Below, one piece after another: positions 39,946 through 52,073 of a stretch of 64,000 nt of DNA (position 1 is the first letter of the stretch; the number at the start of each line of letters is the position of its first letter). The notes beneath the pieces were generated by a model that was not told the DNA's origin, did not search any database, and saw nothing but the letters and a program-made list of their open reading frames with translations. The position numbers and the translations under genes are program-made. Where the stretch lies: contig JADKKJ010000012.1 in NCBI GenBank assembly GCA_016720565.1, positions 604,040 through 668,039 on the forward strand, read 5' to 3'. The DNA comes from Chitinophagaceae bacterium (GTDB lineage: Bacteria > Bacteroidota > Bacteroidia > Chitinophagales > Chitinophagaceae).

Positions 39946-41349
39946 ATGATACCAGACTTCATATACCTCATGCGATCGGAACTGGTGGTGACCCTCATCA
40001 TCTTTTTCCTTCTTTTTGTTAAGATCGGAAAGGGTATGCGTAATAGCAGCCTGCTTCCGGTGATACAATTCCTTTTGCTGGTCAATTTCCTTTCTCATTT
40101 TGCCTGCCATTGTTCCGGGAATCTTTTCGGCAATATGTTCCTGGTTACCCCTTTGATCACCATGCAAAAGGCGATCCTAAGTCTGGCCGTCTACCTGATC
40201 TCTTTATTGTGCACCGAGTGGCTGAAAAAGACCGAACATCTGGCCGAATTCTTTTTACTGATGCTGAGCGCCCTGCTGGGAATGTTCTTCCTGCTTTCCA
40301 GTGGCAACCTGCTTATATTTTATCTTTCACTGGAACTGGCCACTATTCCTGTGGCGGCTATGGCCAATTTCGACCTGCATAAACGTATTTCCTCCGAAGC
40401 GGCTATGAAGATGATCCTGTCTTCTGCCTTCTCCTCAGGCATCCTGTTATTTGGTATATCGCTGGTATATGGTTCCACCGGCACCTTGAGCTTTTCTGCT
40501 TTACCTGCATTATTGAATGGCTCGCCTTTGCAGATCATGGGATTTGTATTCCTGTTTACCGCTTTTGCTTTTAAATTATCGATCGTTCCCTTCCATTTGT
40601 GGACGGCTGATGTATACGAGGGAGCACCCGTTGCGGTGACCTCCTTCCTTTCTGTCGTTTCAAAAGGAGCCATTGCATTTGTATTCATGACCTTCCTGTA
40701 CAAGGTCTTCCAGCCCCTGCATACCACCTGGTATAATCTCATCTTCATTTTATCGATCATCACTATGGTCATCGGTAATCTTTTTGCACTGAGGCAGAAC
40801 AATATCAAACGATTCCTTGCTTTCTCCTCTATTGCCCAGGTAGGTTTTATATTGGTGGGTATCAGCAGTAATGATCCGGGTGGCATGACGGCCGTGATCT
40901 TCTTTATCCTGGTCTATGTTTTCTCCAATTTAGCCGCTTTTGGTGTGGCCGATGTGATCGCTGTTTCCACCGGTAAAGAAACTATAGAGGATTACAAAGG
41001 ATTGTATGCTACCAACCCATTCCTTGGCTGGATCCTGGCGCTTTCCTTATTCTCGCTGGCGGGTATCCCACCTACTGCCGGTTTCTTTGGTAAACTATTT
41101 TTGCTAACGGCGGGAGCTTCTACCGGAAATTACTGGCTGATCATTATTGCAGGGTTGAATATGGTGATCTCGCTTTATTATTATTTGAAACTGGTAAGGG
41201 CTATGTTCATGGATAAGAATGAGAACCCAATTCCAAAGATCTATGTGAACAGAACGGTGAAATGGGCCATGGTGCTTTGCGCACTGGCCATTATTTTACT
41301 GGGTATGTTCAGCTGGCTATATGACCATATCCATTCCCTGGTCGCATAA
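39946..41349 (+). CDS. nuoN: NADH-quinone oxidoreductase subunit N
   Basis: NuoN is the third antiporter-like proton pump. The 467-residue protein has FKLSIVPFHLWTADVYEGAP and AIAFVFMTFLYK in the core fold, then IKRFLAFSSIAQVGF and GIPPTAGFFGK. It closes the complex I gene set and is followed 11 bp later by a small unknown gene. Confidence 0.95.
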   Translation: MIPDFIYLMRSELVVTLIIFFLLFVKIGKGMRNSSLLPVIQFLLLVNFLSHFACHCSGNLFGNMFLVTPLITMQKAILSLAVYLISLLCTEWLKKTEHLAEFFLLMLSALLGMFFLLSSGNLLIFYLSLELATIPVAAMANFDLHKRISSEAAMKMILSSAFSSGILLFGISLVYGSTGTLSFSALPALLNGSPLQIMGFVFLFTAFAFKLSIVPFHLWTADVYEGAPVAVTSFLSVVSKGAIAFVFMTFLYKVFQPLHTTWYNLIFILSIITMVIGNLFALRQNNIKRFLAFSSIAQVGFILVGISSNDPGGMTAVIFFILVYVFSNLAAFGVADVIAVSTGKETIEDYKGLYATNPFLGWILALSLFSLAGIPPTAGFFGKLFLLTAGASTGNYWLIIIAGLNMVISLYYYLKLVRAMFMDKNENPIPKIYVNRTVKWAMVLCALAIILLGMFSWLYDHIHSLVA

Positions 41350-41360
41350 AAAGAATAACC

Positions 41361-41744
41361 ATGGCTATCAATAAGAATCATGAATTTGAAGAACTCAACG
41401 GTGTCAAATGCGGCATCGTTGAGAAGAATGTAAAGCCCGAACGTGCGGCCTTTCTGAAAAAGATTCTTGAGTTCAATGGGTTTACCGTGGTTCTGGCTCC
41501 TACTCCGCCACCAAAAGCAGCGCCGGCTCCTAAACCTGCAGAAGGAGAAGAGCCTGTTGCAGCACCCGAACCTCCCCCGGCTCCAGAAACATTTACATTA
41601 GGCGTAACTGATTATACCTTCAATACCATCAACGCCATTTTCGGAAGATTACTGAAATCTCCGGATGGACATTATATCACGCTGGCATACTGGAAACAGG
41701 AGGTAAAGGTGAATGATGATGAGATACCCTACTATGAAAGTTGA
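41361..41744 (+). CDS. unknown protein with Pro/Ala-rich linker, downstream of nuoN
   Basis: The 127-residue protein has two ordered parts (about 1-48 and 75-127) joined by a Pro/Ala/Glu-rich linker of roughly 28 residues (PPPKAAPAPKPAEGEEP). There is no signal peptide or membrane segment. The second part reads TFTLGVTDYTFNTINAIFGR. I recognise no family. It lies only 11 bp after nuoN and is probably co-transcribed with the complex I genes. Its TGA stop is inside the first unit of a GGTTGAG-type repeat. Confidence 0.72.
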   Translation: MAINKNHEFEELNGVKCGIVEKNVKPERAAFLKKILEFNGFTVVLAPTPPPKAAPAPKPAEGEEPVAAPEPPPAPETFTLGVTDYTFNTINAIFGRLLKSPDGHYITLAYWKQEVKVNDDEIPYYES

Positions 41745-41837
41745 GCTGTTGAGGCTGCGCCGGTTGAGAGGTTGAGCGACCACTCAAATTATAATGAAGG
41801 TTCACTCAACAGCTCAACCCCTCAACAGCTCAACCCA
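41740..41837. repeat. GGTTGAG/CTCAACC-type inverted repeat (C1)
   Basis: The left arm holds GTTGAG units with a GC-rich insert (GGCTGCGCC). The centre starts CGACCACTCAAAT, and the right arm repeats CTCAACAG and CTCAACCC with an 8-bp period. The same centre start occurs in the copy at 43444-43560. The rest of the space to the tryptophanase gene (to about 42010) shows only AT-rich sequence with no gene. Confidence 0.88.
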
Positions 41838-42010
41838 GCCCATACCTCAACGTCCCTCCTGACCTAAATCATACTTCTACTCTCTCCCTTAACTTAGTTT
41901 TACCCCGATGAACCCTCTCATTTTCAAAAATATCATCCGTCGGCCAACCTAGTTTGGTTTCCCTTTTACAACACCAATTTTTCAATTTTTCATTGTTTGT
42001 TTCTATTGTC

Positions 42011-42051
42011 TTTAAGTCCGGTGCCTGAGGTTCTCGAAGGCCGGACTTAAA
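42011..42051. repeat. 11-bp inverted repeat around a TCGAAGG element, before tryptophanase
   Basis: TTTAAGTCCGG and CCGGACTTAAA are perfect complements, separated by 19 nt that read CCTGAGGTTCTCGAAGG near the centre. The right arm ends on the A of the ATG at 42051 and could mask it. A related core, in the other orientation, is at about 59687-59704. Confidence 0.6.
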
Positions 42052-43443
42052 TGGCAATAGCTGCAGCGAAAATTAATAAGATGAGAACCATCATAGAACC
42101 CTTCCGAATAAAATCCGTAGAACCCATTTATTTCAATACCCCGGAGCAAAGAGAAAAAATTCTTACGGAGGCCTGCTACAACCCTTTCCTGATCCATTCC
42201 AAAGACGTACTGATCGACCTGCTTACTGATAGCGGCACTTCCGCCATGAGCGGGGCCCAATGGGCTGGCATCATGCAGGGTGATGAATCCTATGCAGGCA
42301 GTCCCAGTTTTTACCGCTTTGAAGCCGCCGTTCAGGGCATCACGAATTTCAAATACATCATCCCCACCCACCAGGGAAGGGCTTCTGAGAAAATTCTTTT
42401 TACGGTGACCGGTGGAAAAGGAAAATATTTTCTCAGCAATACTTTATTCGACACCACCCGCGCGAATATTGAATATACCGGGGCAATCGGTATTGACCTG
42501 ATCTGCGAGGAAGGGAAACATCCTACCATTCCTGCTCCATTCAAAGGCAATATGGATATACCTGCTTTGGAAAAAAAGATCATTGAACTGGGAAAAGAAA
42601 ATATTCCCATGGTGATCATGACCATCACCAATAATTCCGGTGGTGGACAGCCCGTAAGCATGCAAAATATTCGCGAATGCTCCATCGTTTGCAGGAAATA
42701 TAAGATCCCCTTATTCATTGATGCCTGTCGCTTTGCAGAGAACAGTTATTTCATCAAGATCCGTGAAAAAGGATATGAAAACATTTCTGTAAAAAAGATC
42801 GCGCAGGAAATATTCTCTTATGCCGATGGCTGTACCATGAGCGCGAAAAAAGATGCATTCGCTAATATTGGTGGATTCCTGGCCATGAATGACGCGATAC
42901 TTGCCCAGAGCTGCCGCAATCTCCTGATCATCACCGAAGGCTTTCCCACCTATGGAGGATTGGCTGGTCGTGACCTGGAAGCAATTGCCATAGGACTGGA
43001 AGAAGTACTGGATGAGCATTACCTGGAGTACCGCATCCGCAGTATTGAATATCTCACCGAAAAATTAGTGGCCGCTGGTGTGCCGGTTATGCAGCCGGGT
43101 GGCGGACATGCCGTTTATCTCGATGCTAAACAATTCCTTTCGCATATCCCCTGCGATCAATATCCCGGCCAGGCATTGGTCGGCGCTCTTTACCTGCATG
43201 GTGGTATTCGCGGCGTTGAGATCGGCTCCCTCATGTTCGGCAAATATGATGAGCAGGGAAAACTGATCCCTGCCATGATGGAACTGGTAAGACTGGCTAT
43301 TCCCCGCCGCGTATATACACAGAGCCATATTGATTATGTATCTGAAGTGATCATTGAAGTGTTTGAAAAAAGAAATGAAATAAAAGGTCTTAAGGTAATA
43401 GAGGAAGCACCGGTATTGAGGCATTTTACGGCGAAGCTAGTAC

Positions 43444-45008
<1,565 letters not shown>

Positions 45009-45015
<7 letters not shown>

Positions 45016-45458
45016 ACATGTAATCTCTCCTCTGCTCGTGTCCACACGATCTTCTCACCAAAACTCCTGCTGCTGTCCGTCATCTTAATATGACTCAGTC
45101 TTATGGTCCAGATCTCTCCGGGCATAGAATTAGACATAGGGAATTTGGAAGAATAGGCAATAGCTGCCCTTCTGCTCAGCGGATGATTAGGTCCAACGGC
45201 CACTCCACGAAATTGCAGGCCCCTTACCAGCAGCGTATCCAGTTTATCGGGGTGTATCGTGCCTGCCACAAAATGGTTTTCGTTTAGCAGTTCGGTATGA
45301 AAGGAGGTGGGAGATGTCTTAAAGTAGATCGAAGATTCCTGTTCATCAAACATAAAAAAAGCGCTGAAGCAATAGGGATCTTTGGAGCTGGAACCTACGC
45401 AACAGATCGTTGCACAGGTCTGACTTGTTATGAAGTCGATAATTGTTTCTGGTATCAT
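45009..45458 (-). CDS. pyridoxamine 5'-phosphate oxidase-family (FMN-binding split-barrel) protein
   Basis: The 149-residue protein (MIPETIIDFITSQTCATICC) resembles small flavin-binding split-barrel proteins. The N-terminal helix, the strand pattern AFFMFDEQESSIYFKT and the following HFVAGTIHPDKL fit this family. The frame runs open to 45704, but that part overlaps the PFOR gene and has non-coding character, so the ATG at 45458 is chosen. It follows the PFOR gene by 79 bp on the same strand. The substrate is unknown. Confidence 0.75.
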
Positions 45459-45537
45459 AAAATAAATTGAAAAAATGAGGATTAAAGGGAAGAAGGGGCC
45501 AAAGAATTCAGCCCCCATTCCCTTTGCGTCTATACCC

Positions 45538-48500
45538 CTATAGAGACTTAAGAGCTTCGATCGTTTCCCACCTGCGCAATACTCCTTCATTGGCAGCAAC
45601 CAGGAAGTCTGCTGCTTTATCAGGATAATTGTTCTTGATGGTAGCGAACCGATTCTCGTGATATAAAAATTCATCCAGCGCAATACTTGGCTGCTTGCTG
45701 TCAAGCGTAAAACGTTGTCCTTTTCCTTTTGTCGGGTTATACCTGAACAATGGCCAGTAACCTGTTTTCACTGCCAGGTCCTGCTGATCCAATCCATGGC
45801 ACATATCATAACCATGCGCGATGCAATGGCTGTAGGCGATCACAATAGATGGTCCGGGATAAGCTTCCGCTTCAAGGATGGTCTTCAGTGCATGTACATC
45901 ATTTGCGCCCATGGCTATCTGCGCCACATAAGCGGTTCCATGCGCAATCGCCTGCATGGCCAGGTCTTTCTTACTGGTGGTCTTTCCCTTTACAGAGAAT
46001 TTCGCACTGGCGCCAATTGGAGAGGCTTTGGATTTTTGTCCGCCGGTATTGCTATACACCTCGGTATCCATCACCAGTATATTCACATTCTCCCCGGTAC
46101 TAAGTACGTGATCCAGACCTCCAAATCCGATATCATAGGCCCATCCGTCACCACCCACGATCCACATAGATTTTTTCTCCAGGAAATCAGCCACCATATA
46201 AAGACGGAAGGAGTCTTCTCTCCTGATCTCTCTTAATCTTTTCTTCAGTTCATTTACATATTTCCGCTGTTGAATCAATTCGGCCTCTGTATTTTCAGCA
46301 TTCGCAAGAATAGAATCAGCCAGTTCAGCACCCACCTCCTCACGCAATAGTTTCAGCAGGCGAATAGCAATATCTCTTTTCTTATCTGAGGCCAGTTTAA
46401 TACCTAATCCAAACTCCGCATTATCTTCAAACAATGAATTGGCCCAGGCCGGACCATGACCTTCCGAATTGGTGGTCCATGGTGTGGAAGGAAGGTTTCC
46501 GCCGAATATAGAAGAACAACCTGTGGCATTTGCTGTGATCATGCGATCTCCGAATAATTGGGTCAGCAGTTTCAGGTAGGGTGTTTCACCACATCCGCTG
46601 CAGGCACCAGAGAATTCAAACAATGGCTCCAGCAACTGAGAACCCTTTACAGTTCCTTTATTCACCCGACTTCTGTCGATATCTGGCAGTGAAAGGAAGA
46701 AGTCCCAGTTAGTAACTTCCGCTTCCTTCAACGGAATGATATCTTTCATATCGATGGCCTTGTGACCAGGTTCAGTTTTGCTTTCTATAGGACAAACCTC
46801 GGTGCAAAGTTTGCAACCGGTGCAATCCTCAACGGCAACCTGTAAGGTATAAGCCTCTTTATCTTTATAAAACTCTTTGCCTATTGGGTCCGTGTGCTTG
46901 AAGAATGATGGTGCCTCCTCCAGGAATTCACGATCATATACTTTAACACGTATCGCAGCGTGAGGACAAACGAAATAACATTTACCACACTGGGAACAAA
47001 GGGCAGGATCCCATACAGGCACCTGCTCAGCAATATTTCTTTTTTCCCATTTAGTTGTGCCGGTAGGATAAGCTCCATCCACAGGGAAAGCACTTACAGG
47101 TAGTTCATCGCCATCACCGGAGATGATCTTACCCAATACATTCTGCACAAATTCAGGAGCATCGTTACTAATGAAACTTGCTTCTTCCTTATCCTGAATG
47201 CGGAAATGAGAATAATCTACAAGGTGAAGAAACTCCAGCGTCATATCAACAGCTGCATAGTTTTTCTTAACTACTTCTTCCCCTTTATGCCCATAAGATT
47301 TTTTGATGGCCTTTCTGATATACTCAATGGCATCTTCTTTTGGCATCGCATTAGAGATGGCAAAAAAACAGGTTTGAAGAATAGAGTTGATGCGTGAACC
47401 CATACCTGTTTCGCGGGCAACTTTAGAAGCATTGATCACATAGAATTTCAATTCCTTTGAAATGATCTCCGACTGGATCTTCGTGGGCAAATGATCCCAA
47501 ACTTCATTTTCTGAATAAGGCATATTCAAAAGGAAAGTGGCGCCTTGCTCAGCATCTTTTAAAACATCATATTTCTCCAGGTAATTGAAATGGTGACAGG
47601 CAATAAAATTGGCTGATCCTACCAGGTAAGTAGAACGAATAGGCTGATGACTGAATCTCAGATGAGAAACGGTAAGAGAGCCTGATTTTTTAGAGTCATA
47701 TACAAAATAACCCTGCACATTATCAGCCGTTACATCACCAATAATCTTGATCGTATTCTTATTGGCACTTACGGTACCATCGGCACCTAAACCATAGAAC
47801 TGTCCGCGGAAATGGTGCTGGGCCTCCAGTGTAAAATTCTTATCCCAGTCAAGGCTCATATGCGTTACATCATCATCAATACCGACCGTGAACTGGTGTT
47901 TAGGATGCACTTTATCCAGCTCATCGAAAACGGCTTTGGCCATACCGGGATTAAATTCCTTAGAGGCAAGTCCGTATCGGCCACCAATGATCAGCGGCAT
48001 TTCATAATGCCATTGTGTTTGCATGGAAGCTACCACATCCATATAAAGGGCTTCGCCTATAGCTCCAGGTTCTTTACTGCGATCCAGTACGGCTATTTTT
48101 TTAACGGTAGCTGGAATTGCTCCAATAAAATGACTAACAGAGAAAGGACGGAAAAGGTGAACGACCACATATCCTACTTTCTCTCCTGTTTTATTGAGAT
48201 GATCCACTACTTCATGTACCGGACCGTAACCTGAACCCATGATGATAATGATCTTTTCTGCTTCAGGATGTCCGTAATAATCGAATAGTTTATAAGAGCG
48301 GCCGGTAAGTTGTTCAAACTTTTCCATGGTCTCGGAAACGATACCCGGAACGGCTTTATAGTATTTATTGCAGGCCTCACGACTCTGGAAGAATACATCA
48401 GGGTTTTGTGCGGTACCGCGAATAGATGGATGCTCCGGATTCATGGAACGATGACGGTGTTCATTCACGGCCTGCTCATCGATCATGGCACGGATCACTT

Positions 48501-49110
48501 CATCGGGGATCACATTTATTTTATTCAGCTCATGGGAAGTGCGGAATCCATCAAAAATATTAAGGAAAGGAACTTTTGAACGAAGGGTGGATGCCGTAGC
48601 GATCATGGCCATATCCATGGCCTGCTGGGGGTTACTGCCAAATAACTGCGCAAAGCCGGTGGTCCGGGCGGCCATCACATCACTATGATCTCCAAATATG
48701 GAAAGCGCATGGGTAGCCAGGGCGCGTGCCGCGATATGAAATACGGTGGGAGTAAGTTCTCCCGCGATCTTATACATGTTGGGGATCATCAGTAATAATC
48801 CCTGTGAACAGGTAAATGTGGAAGCCAGGGCCCCACCCAATAAAGCACCGTGAATGGCCCCGGCGGCACCAGCTTCACTTTGCATTTCTATAATTTTCGG
48901 AACGTCTCCGAATATGTTTGTCTTTTCGTTACTGCTCCACTCATCGGCCCATTCTCCCATGGTAGAGGAAGGGGTGATCGGGTAGATCGCGCAGACTTCT
49001 GAGGTTTTGTAGGCAATATAAGCGGCCGCCTCATTTCCATCCATGATGGAGAACTTATTGGCATTAGGGGTCGCTTTGTCTTGTACAAGGGGGGTTGACG
49101 CTGTGTCCAT
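45538..49110 (-). CDS. nifJ: pyruvate:ferredoxin (flavodoxin) oxidoreductase
   Basis: This single-chain enzyme oxidises pyruvate with CoA to acetyl-CoA, CO2 and reduced ferredoxin. The 1190-residue chain has the full domain order. The pyrimidine-binding domain (YPITPSSTMGEWADEW) is followed by the transketolase C-like domain. Then come a ferredoxin domain with CSQCGKCYFVCP and CTGCKLCTEVCP, the proximal cluster Cys in CSGCGETPYLK, and the thiamine diphosphate site GGDGWAYDIGFGG with SNTGGQ. Ferredoxin reduced here could feed the NuoEFG-less complex I encoded at 31-41 kb. It is the most promoter-distal large gene of a minus-strand run starting at mobA, though repeats separate the units. Confidence 0.96.
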   Translation of the reverse strand: MDTASTPLVQDKATPNANKFSIMDGNEAAAYIAYKTSEVCAIYPITPSSTMGEWADEWSSNEKTNIFGDVPKIIEMQSEAGAAGAIHGALLGGALASTFTCSQGLLLMIPNMYKIAGELTPTVFHIAARALATHALSIFGDHSDVMAARTTGFAQLFGSNPQQAMDMAMIATASTLRSKVPFLNIFDGFRTSHELNKINVIPDEVIRAMIDEQAVNEHRHRSMNPEHPSIRGTAQNPDVFFQSREACNKYYKAVPGIVSETMEKFEQLTGRSYKLFDYYGHPEAEKIIIIMGSGYGPVHEVVDHLNKTGEKVGYVVVHLFRPFSVSHFIGAIPATVKKIAVLDRSKEPGAIGEALYMDVVASMQTQWHYEMPLIIGGRYGLASKEFNPGMAKAVFDELDKVHPKHQFTVGIDDDVTHMSLDWDKNFTLEAQHHFRGQFYGLGADGTVSANKNTIKIIGDVTADNVQGYFVYDSKKSGSLTVSHLRFSHQPIRSTYLVGSANFIACHHFNYLEKYDVLKDAEQGATFLLNMPYSENEVWDHLPTKIQSEIISKELKFYVINASKVARETGMGSRINSILQTCFFAISNAMPKEDAIEYIRKAIKKSYGHKGEEVVKKNYAAVDMTLEFLHLVDYSHFRIQDKEEASFISNDAPEFVQNVLGKIISGDGDELPVSAFPVDGAYPTGTTKWEKRNIAEQVPVWDPALCSQCGKCYFVCPHAAIRVKVYDREFLEEAPSFFKHTDPIGKEFYKDKEAYTLQVAVEDCTGCKLCTEVCPIESKTEPGHKAIDMKDIIPLKEAEVTNWDFFLSLPDIDRSRVNKGTVKGSQLLEPLFEFSGACSGCGETPYLKLLTQLFGDRMITANATGCSSIFGGNLPSTPWTTNSEGHGPAWANSLFEDNAEFGLGIKLASDKKRDIAIRLLKLLREEVGAELADSILANAENTEAELIQQRKYVNELKKRLREIRREDSFRLYMVADFLEKKSMWIVGGDGWAYDIGFGGLDHVLSTGENVNILVMDTEVYSNTGGQKSKASPIGASAKFSVKGKTTSKKDLAMQAIAHGTAYVAQIAMGANDVHALKTILEAEAYPGPSIVIAYSHCIAHGYDMCHGLDQQDLAVKTGYWPLFRYNPTKGKGQRFTLDSKQPSIALDEFLYHENRFATIKNNYPDKAADFLVAANEGVLRRWETIEALKSL

Positions 49111-49200
49111 TTCTGTACGTTTTGACTTTGAAGAGGTAAAAGTAGACTGGGGGTCAAAACTGCAGCATGAGGAAGGTCAGGGAGTTGGATGATATATGGA

Positions 49201-49279
49201 GGAGGGATAAGGGATGAGGGTTTAGAGATGAGGGATTAGGGTTAGGGTTCTCTCATCTCTAATCCCTCATCTCTAAACC
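49201..49279. repeat. GATTAGR-type heptad palindrome after the formate dehydrogenase gene (B5)
   Basis: GGATGAG, TTTAGAG, ATGAGGG and ATTAGGG units are followed by TTCTCTC and the inverse arm CTAATCC, CTCATCT, CTAAACC. On the minus strand the fdh stop TAG is the first element of the array. Confidence 0.88.
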
Positions 49280-52071
49280 TTGTATTTCCCCTTACTCTTC
49301 CTGATCCTGCAAGCCACCACCTTATACTCCGGGCACATAGCCTCAGAATCAGATACAGAAGAGGTAATATTATTCAGCATGATCTCGGGGAAATGGAAAG
49401 TGCTGGAAAGAATACCCGGCTTTACCTCATCGGTGATATGGGCCTTGATATCCACTTTACCGCGGGCGGATTCTATACAGACCATATCACCCTCGGAAAT
49501 AAAATGCTTTTTAGCATCTTCCTCGCAGATCAATAACACATCATCGGTTAATATGTCTACGTTTCGCGTACGACGGGTCATGGCCCCGCAATTATAATGC
49601 TCCAGTTCGCGGTTGGTGGTTATTATATATGGATAGTCTTTTCCGTTCTGGATGATCTCTTCACTCTCGCGGAAATCAGCGTATTGAAATTTCCCTTTAC
49701 CCCGGGTGAACTGTTCCAAATGCAGTATCTCCGTATCTGTTCCATCCAGTTTCACCGGCCATTGCTTGCCATTATCTCCCAGTTCTTTCCATTTCACTCC
49801 GGCAAAGAAGGGAACGATGCCGGATATCTCATCCAGCAAATGATCCGGATCGTAATCCGGCTCTGCAAATCCCATCCGGTTCATAATATCCGCAATGATC
49901 TGTCCATCGGGTTTGGTTCCTTCGATAGGATCCACCACGGCATTCACTCTTTGTATCCTTCTTTCTCCATTGGTAAATGTGCCGCTTTTCTCCAGGAAGG
50001 AGGATCCGGGCAGAATGACCGTAGCCAGTTTGGCGGTCTCAGTCATGAATAATTCCTGCACCACGAATAATTCCAGCTTATTCAATGCCGCCAGCACATG
50101 ATGCGTATTCGGATCGGTCTGTGCCATATCTTCTCCGATCACCCAGATCGCTTTTAATTTATCATTCAATGCCGCATCATACATCTGCGGGATCTTTAAT
50201 CCGGCATGCTGCGGAAGTGATACCCCATAGAAGGCTTCATATCGCTGATGATTCTCCGGAATAGTCACATCCAGGTAACCTGCGCCCTGGTAAGGCTGGC
50301 AACCCATATCGGCAGCGCCCTGTACATTATTTTGTCCGCGCAGCGGATTTACCCCCACTCCTCTTCTTCCTATATTACCCGTGATCATCGCCAGATCAGC
50401 GATCAGCATCACGGTATAGGTTCCCTGTGAATGTTCGGTCACACCCAAACCATGAAAGGACATTGCATTGGCAGAACTGGCATATTCAATGGCAGCGGCC
50501 CTTACCTGTTCCCGATCAACACCGGTCAGTTTTTCCAGTTCATCAATATTCAGTGCTAAAATACTTTTACGGAACTCTTCATAGCCTTCTGTTCTTGCTG
50601 CAATAAAATCCTCATCCTCCATTCCTTCCTTCACTATATAATAGAGCATCATATTCAGCAGGGCCACATTGGTACCGGGCCTTAACTGTAAATGATGATC
50701 GGCATATTTTACCAGTTCTGTTTTCCTGGGATCGATGATGATCAGTTTCTTTCCCTGCATGGCCGCCTGTTTGATCTTGGCGCCGGTCACCGGATGCGCA
50801 TCCGTAGGATTGGCGCCGATCACCATGATACAATTAGTAAACTCAAGATCAATGATGCTGTTGGTAGCAGCTCCTGTTCCGAAAGTACGTTGCATGCCTA
50901 TGGCCGTCGGACTATGGCAAACCCTGGCGCAACTATCAATATTATTTGTACCAATTACAGCCCTGATGAATTTCTGCATCAGGTAATTCTCTTCGTTGGT
51001 GCAACGGGCAGAAGAGATACCGGCAATGGCATCCGGACCAAAATCCTCTTTGATCTGTTTTAGTTTGCCGGCAATATGATCATAGGCTTCATCCCAGGTG
51101 GCTGGAACAAATTCCCCATTCTTCTTTATTAAAGGGGTTCTTATGCGATCCGGATGATCATAAAAGGAGAAGGCATAACGTCCTTTCAAGCAAGTATGGC
51201 CGCCATTGGCAGCGGCATCATAAGGAGCCTGGATGGATTTTATCTTTCCGGCATTAACGGCCACCTCCAGGTTGCAGCCTACCCCGCAATAAGTACATAC
51301 TGTTCTTACTTTCTTATCAAAGACGATGGATTTGGATTCAAACACATCGCTGATCGCACTGGTGGGACAGGCCTGCGCACAGGCGCCGCAACTCACGCAA
51401 TCGCTTTCATTGAAACTTACATCAGAGCCTTTGATGATATGACTGTCGAAACCACGACCGGCCATGCTCAATACAAACTGTCCCTGCACTTCATCACAGG
51501 CCCTTACGCAACGAAAACAATTGATGCATTTGGAAAGATCGGAGGTCATGTATGGATGACTCAGGTCTTTTTTTCGATCCAGATGGGTCTTGCCCTGCGG
51601 ATATCGAACATCGCGGATACCCACTCTTGCCGCTACTTCCTGCAACTCACAATTATTATTTACTTCACAGGTCAGGCAATCCAGGGGGTGATCTGTCAAA
51701 ACCAATTCTATGATATTCCTTCTTAGTTTTTGAACACGAGTGGAATCCGGATAAATATATAAGCCTTCGCCTACGGGTGTATGACAGGAAGCCAGGGTTT
51801 TTACCGGACCGTCTTTTTTCAGGGCCACATCTACTGAGCAAACCCGACAGGAGCCAAATGGATCCAGGTTGGGAGCATCGCAAAGTGTTGGCACTGCCTT
51901 ATTCCCAAAATGGCGACGAATAAAATTTAATATAGTTTCCCCTTCTTCAATATCGTATGGTTCATCATTGATGAAGGCCCGTTTCTTTTCAGGCAGGCCA
52001 TTCGCCTTCCCAAACCAAAATGTTTTGGTCTCGTCTTTTTTCTCCGTCTCTTTTTCTCTGAAAAATGACAT
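49273..52071 (-). CDS. fdhF: formate dehydrogenase alpha subunit (molybdenum, NuoG-like N-terminus)
   Basis: This 932-residue subunit oxidises formate (or reduces CO2) at a molybdenum bis-MGD site. The N-terminus is NuoG-like: [2Fe-2S] ligands C64, C75, C78, C96, then a His-Cys cluster (H128, C132, C135, C141). Two [4Fe-4S] motifs follow (C182-C192 and C225-C235). The molybdopterin domain has its own cluster (C259, C262, C266, C294). The active-site pair is C385-H386 (ARVCHSPT), so it is the cysteine, not the selenocysteine, version. The gene starts 2 bp after the stop of the NuoE-NuoF-like subunit, which would pass electrons to NAD. Its stop is part of a GATTAGR repeat. Confidence 0.95.
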   Translation of the reverse strand: MSFFREKETEKKDETKTFWFGKANGLPEKKRAFINDEPYDIEEGETILNFIRRHFGNKAVPTLCDAPNLDPFGSCRVCSVDVALKKDGPVKTLASCHTPVGEGLYIYPDSTRVQKLRRNIIELVLTDHPLDCLTCEVNNNCELQEVAARVGIRDVRYPQGKTHLDRKKDLSHPYMTSDLSKCINCFRCVRACDEVQGQFVLSMAGRGFDSHIIKGSDVSFNESDCVSCGACAQACPTSAISDVFESKSIVFDKKVRTVCTYCGVGCNLEVAVNAGKIKSIQAPYDAAANGGHTCLKGRYAFSFYDHPDRIRTPLIKKNGEFVPATWDEAYDHIAGKLKQIKEDFGPDAIAGISSARCTNEENYLMQKFIRAVIGTNNIDSCARVCHSPTAIGMQRTFGTGAATNSIIDLEFTNCIMVIGANPTDAHPVTGAKIKQAAMQGKKLIIIDPRKTELVKYADHHLQLRPGTNVALLNMMLYYIVKEGMEDEDFIAARTEGYEEFRKSILALNIDELEKLTGVDREQVRAAAIEYASSANAMSFHGLGVTEHSQGTYTVMLIADLAMITGNIGRRGVGVNPLRGQNNVQGAADMGCQPYQGAGYLDVTIPENHQRYEAFYGVSLPQHAGLKIPQMYDAALNDKLKAIWVIGEDMAQTDPNTHHVLAALNKLELFVVQELFMTETAKLATVILPGSSFLEKSGTFTNGERRIQRVNAVVDPIEGTKPDGQIIADIMNRMGFAEPDYDPDHLLDEISGIVPFFAGVKWKELGDNGKQWPVKLDGTDTEILHLEQFTRGKGKFQYADFRESEEIIQNGKDYPYIITTNRELEHYNCGAMTRRTRNVDILTDDVLLICEEDAKKHFISEGDMVCIESARGKVDIKAHITDEVKPGILSSTFHFPEIMLNNITSSVSDSEAMCPEYKVVACRIRKSKGKYKV

Positions 52072-52073
52072 GA

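Noticed and set aside
45459..45704. N-terminal extension of the split-barrel protein
   Set aside because: It overlaps the PFOR coding region and reads as antisense-like sequence; homology starts at the ATG at 45458.
49273..52071. Selenocysteine formate dehydrogenase
   Set aside because: The active-site position is a normal Cys codon (C385 in ARVCHSPT) and the frame has no internal TGA.
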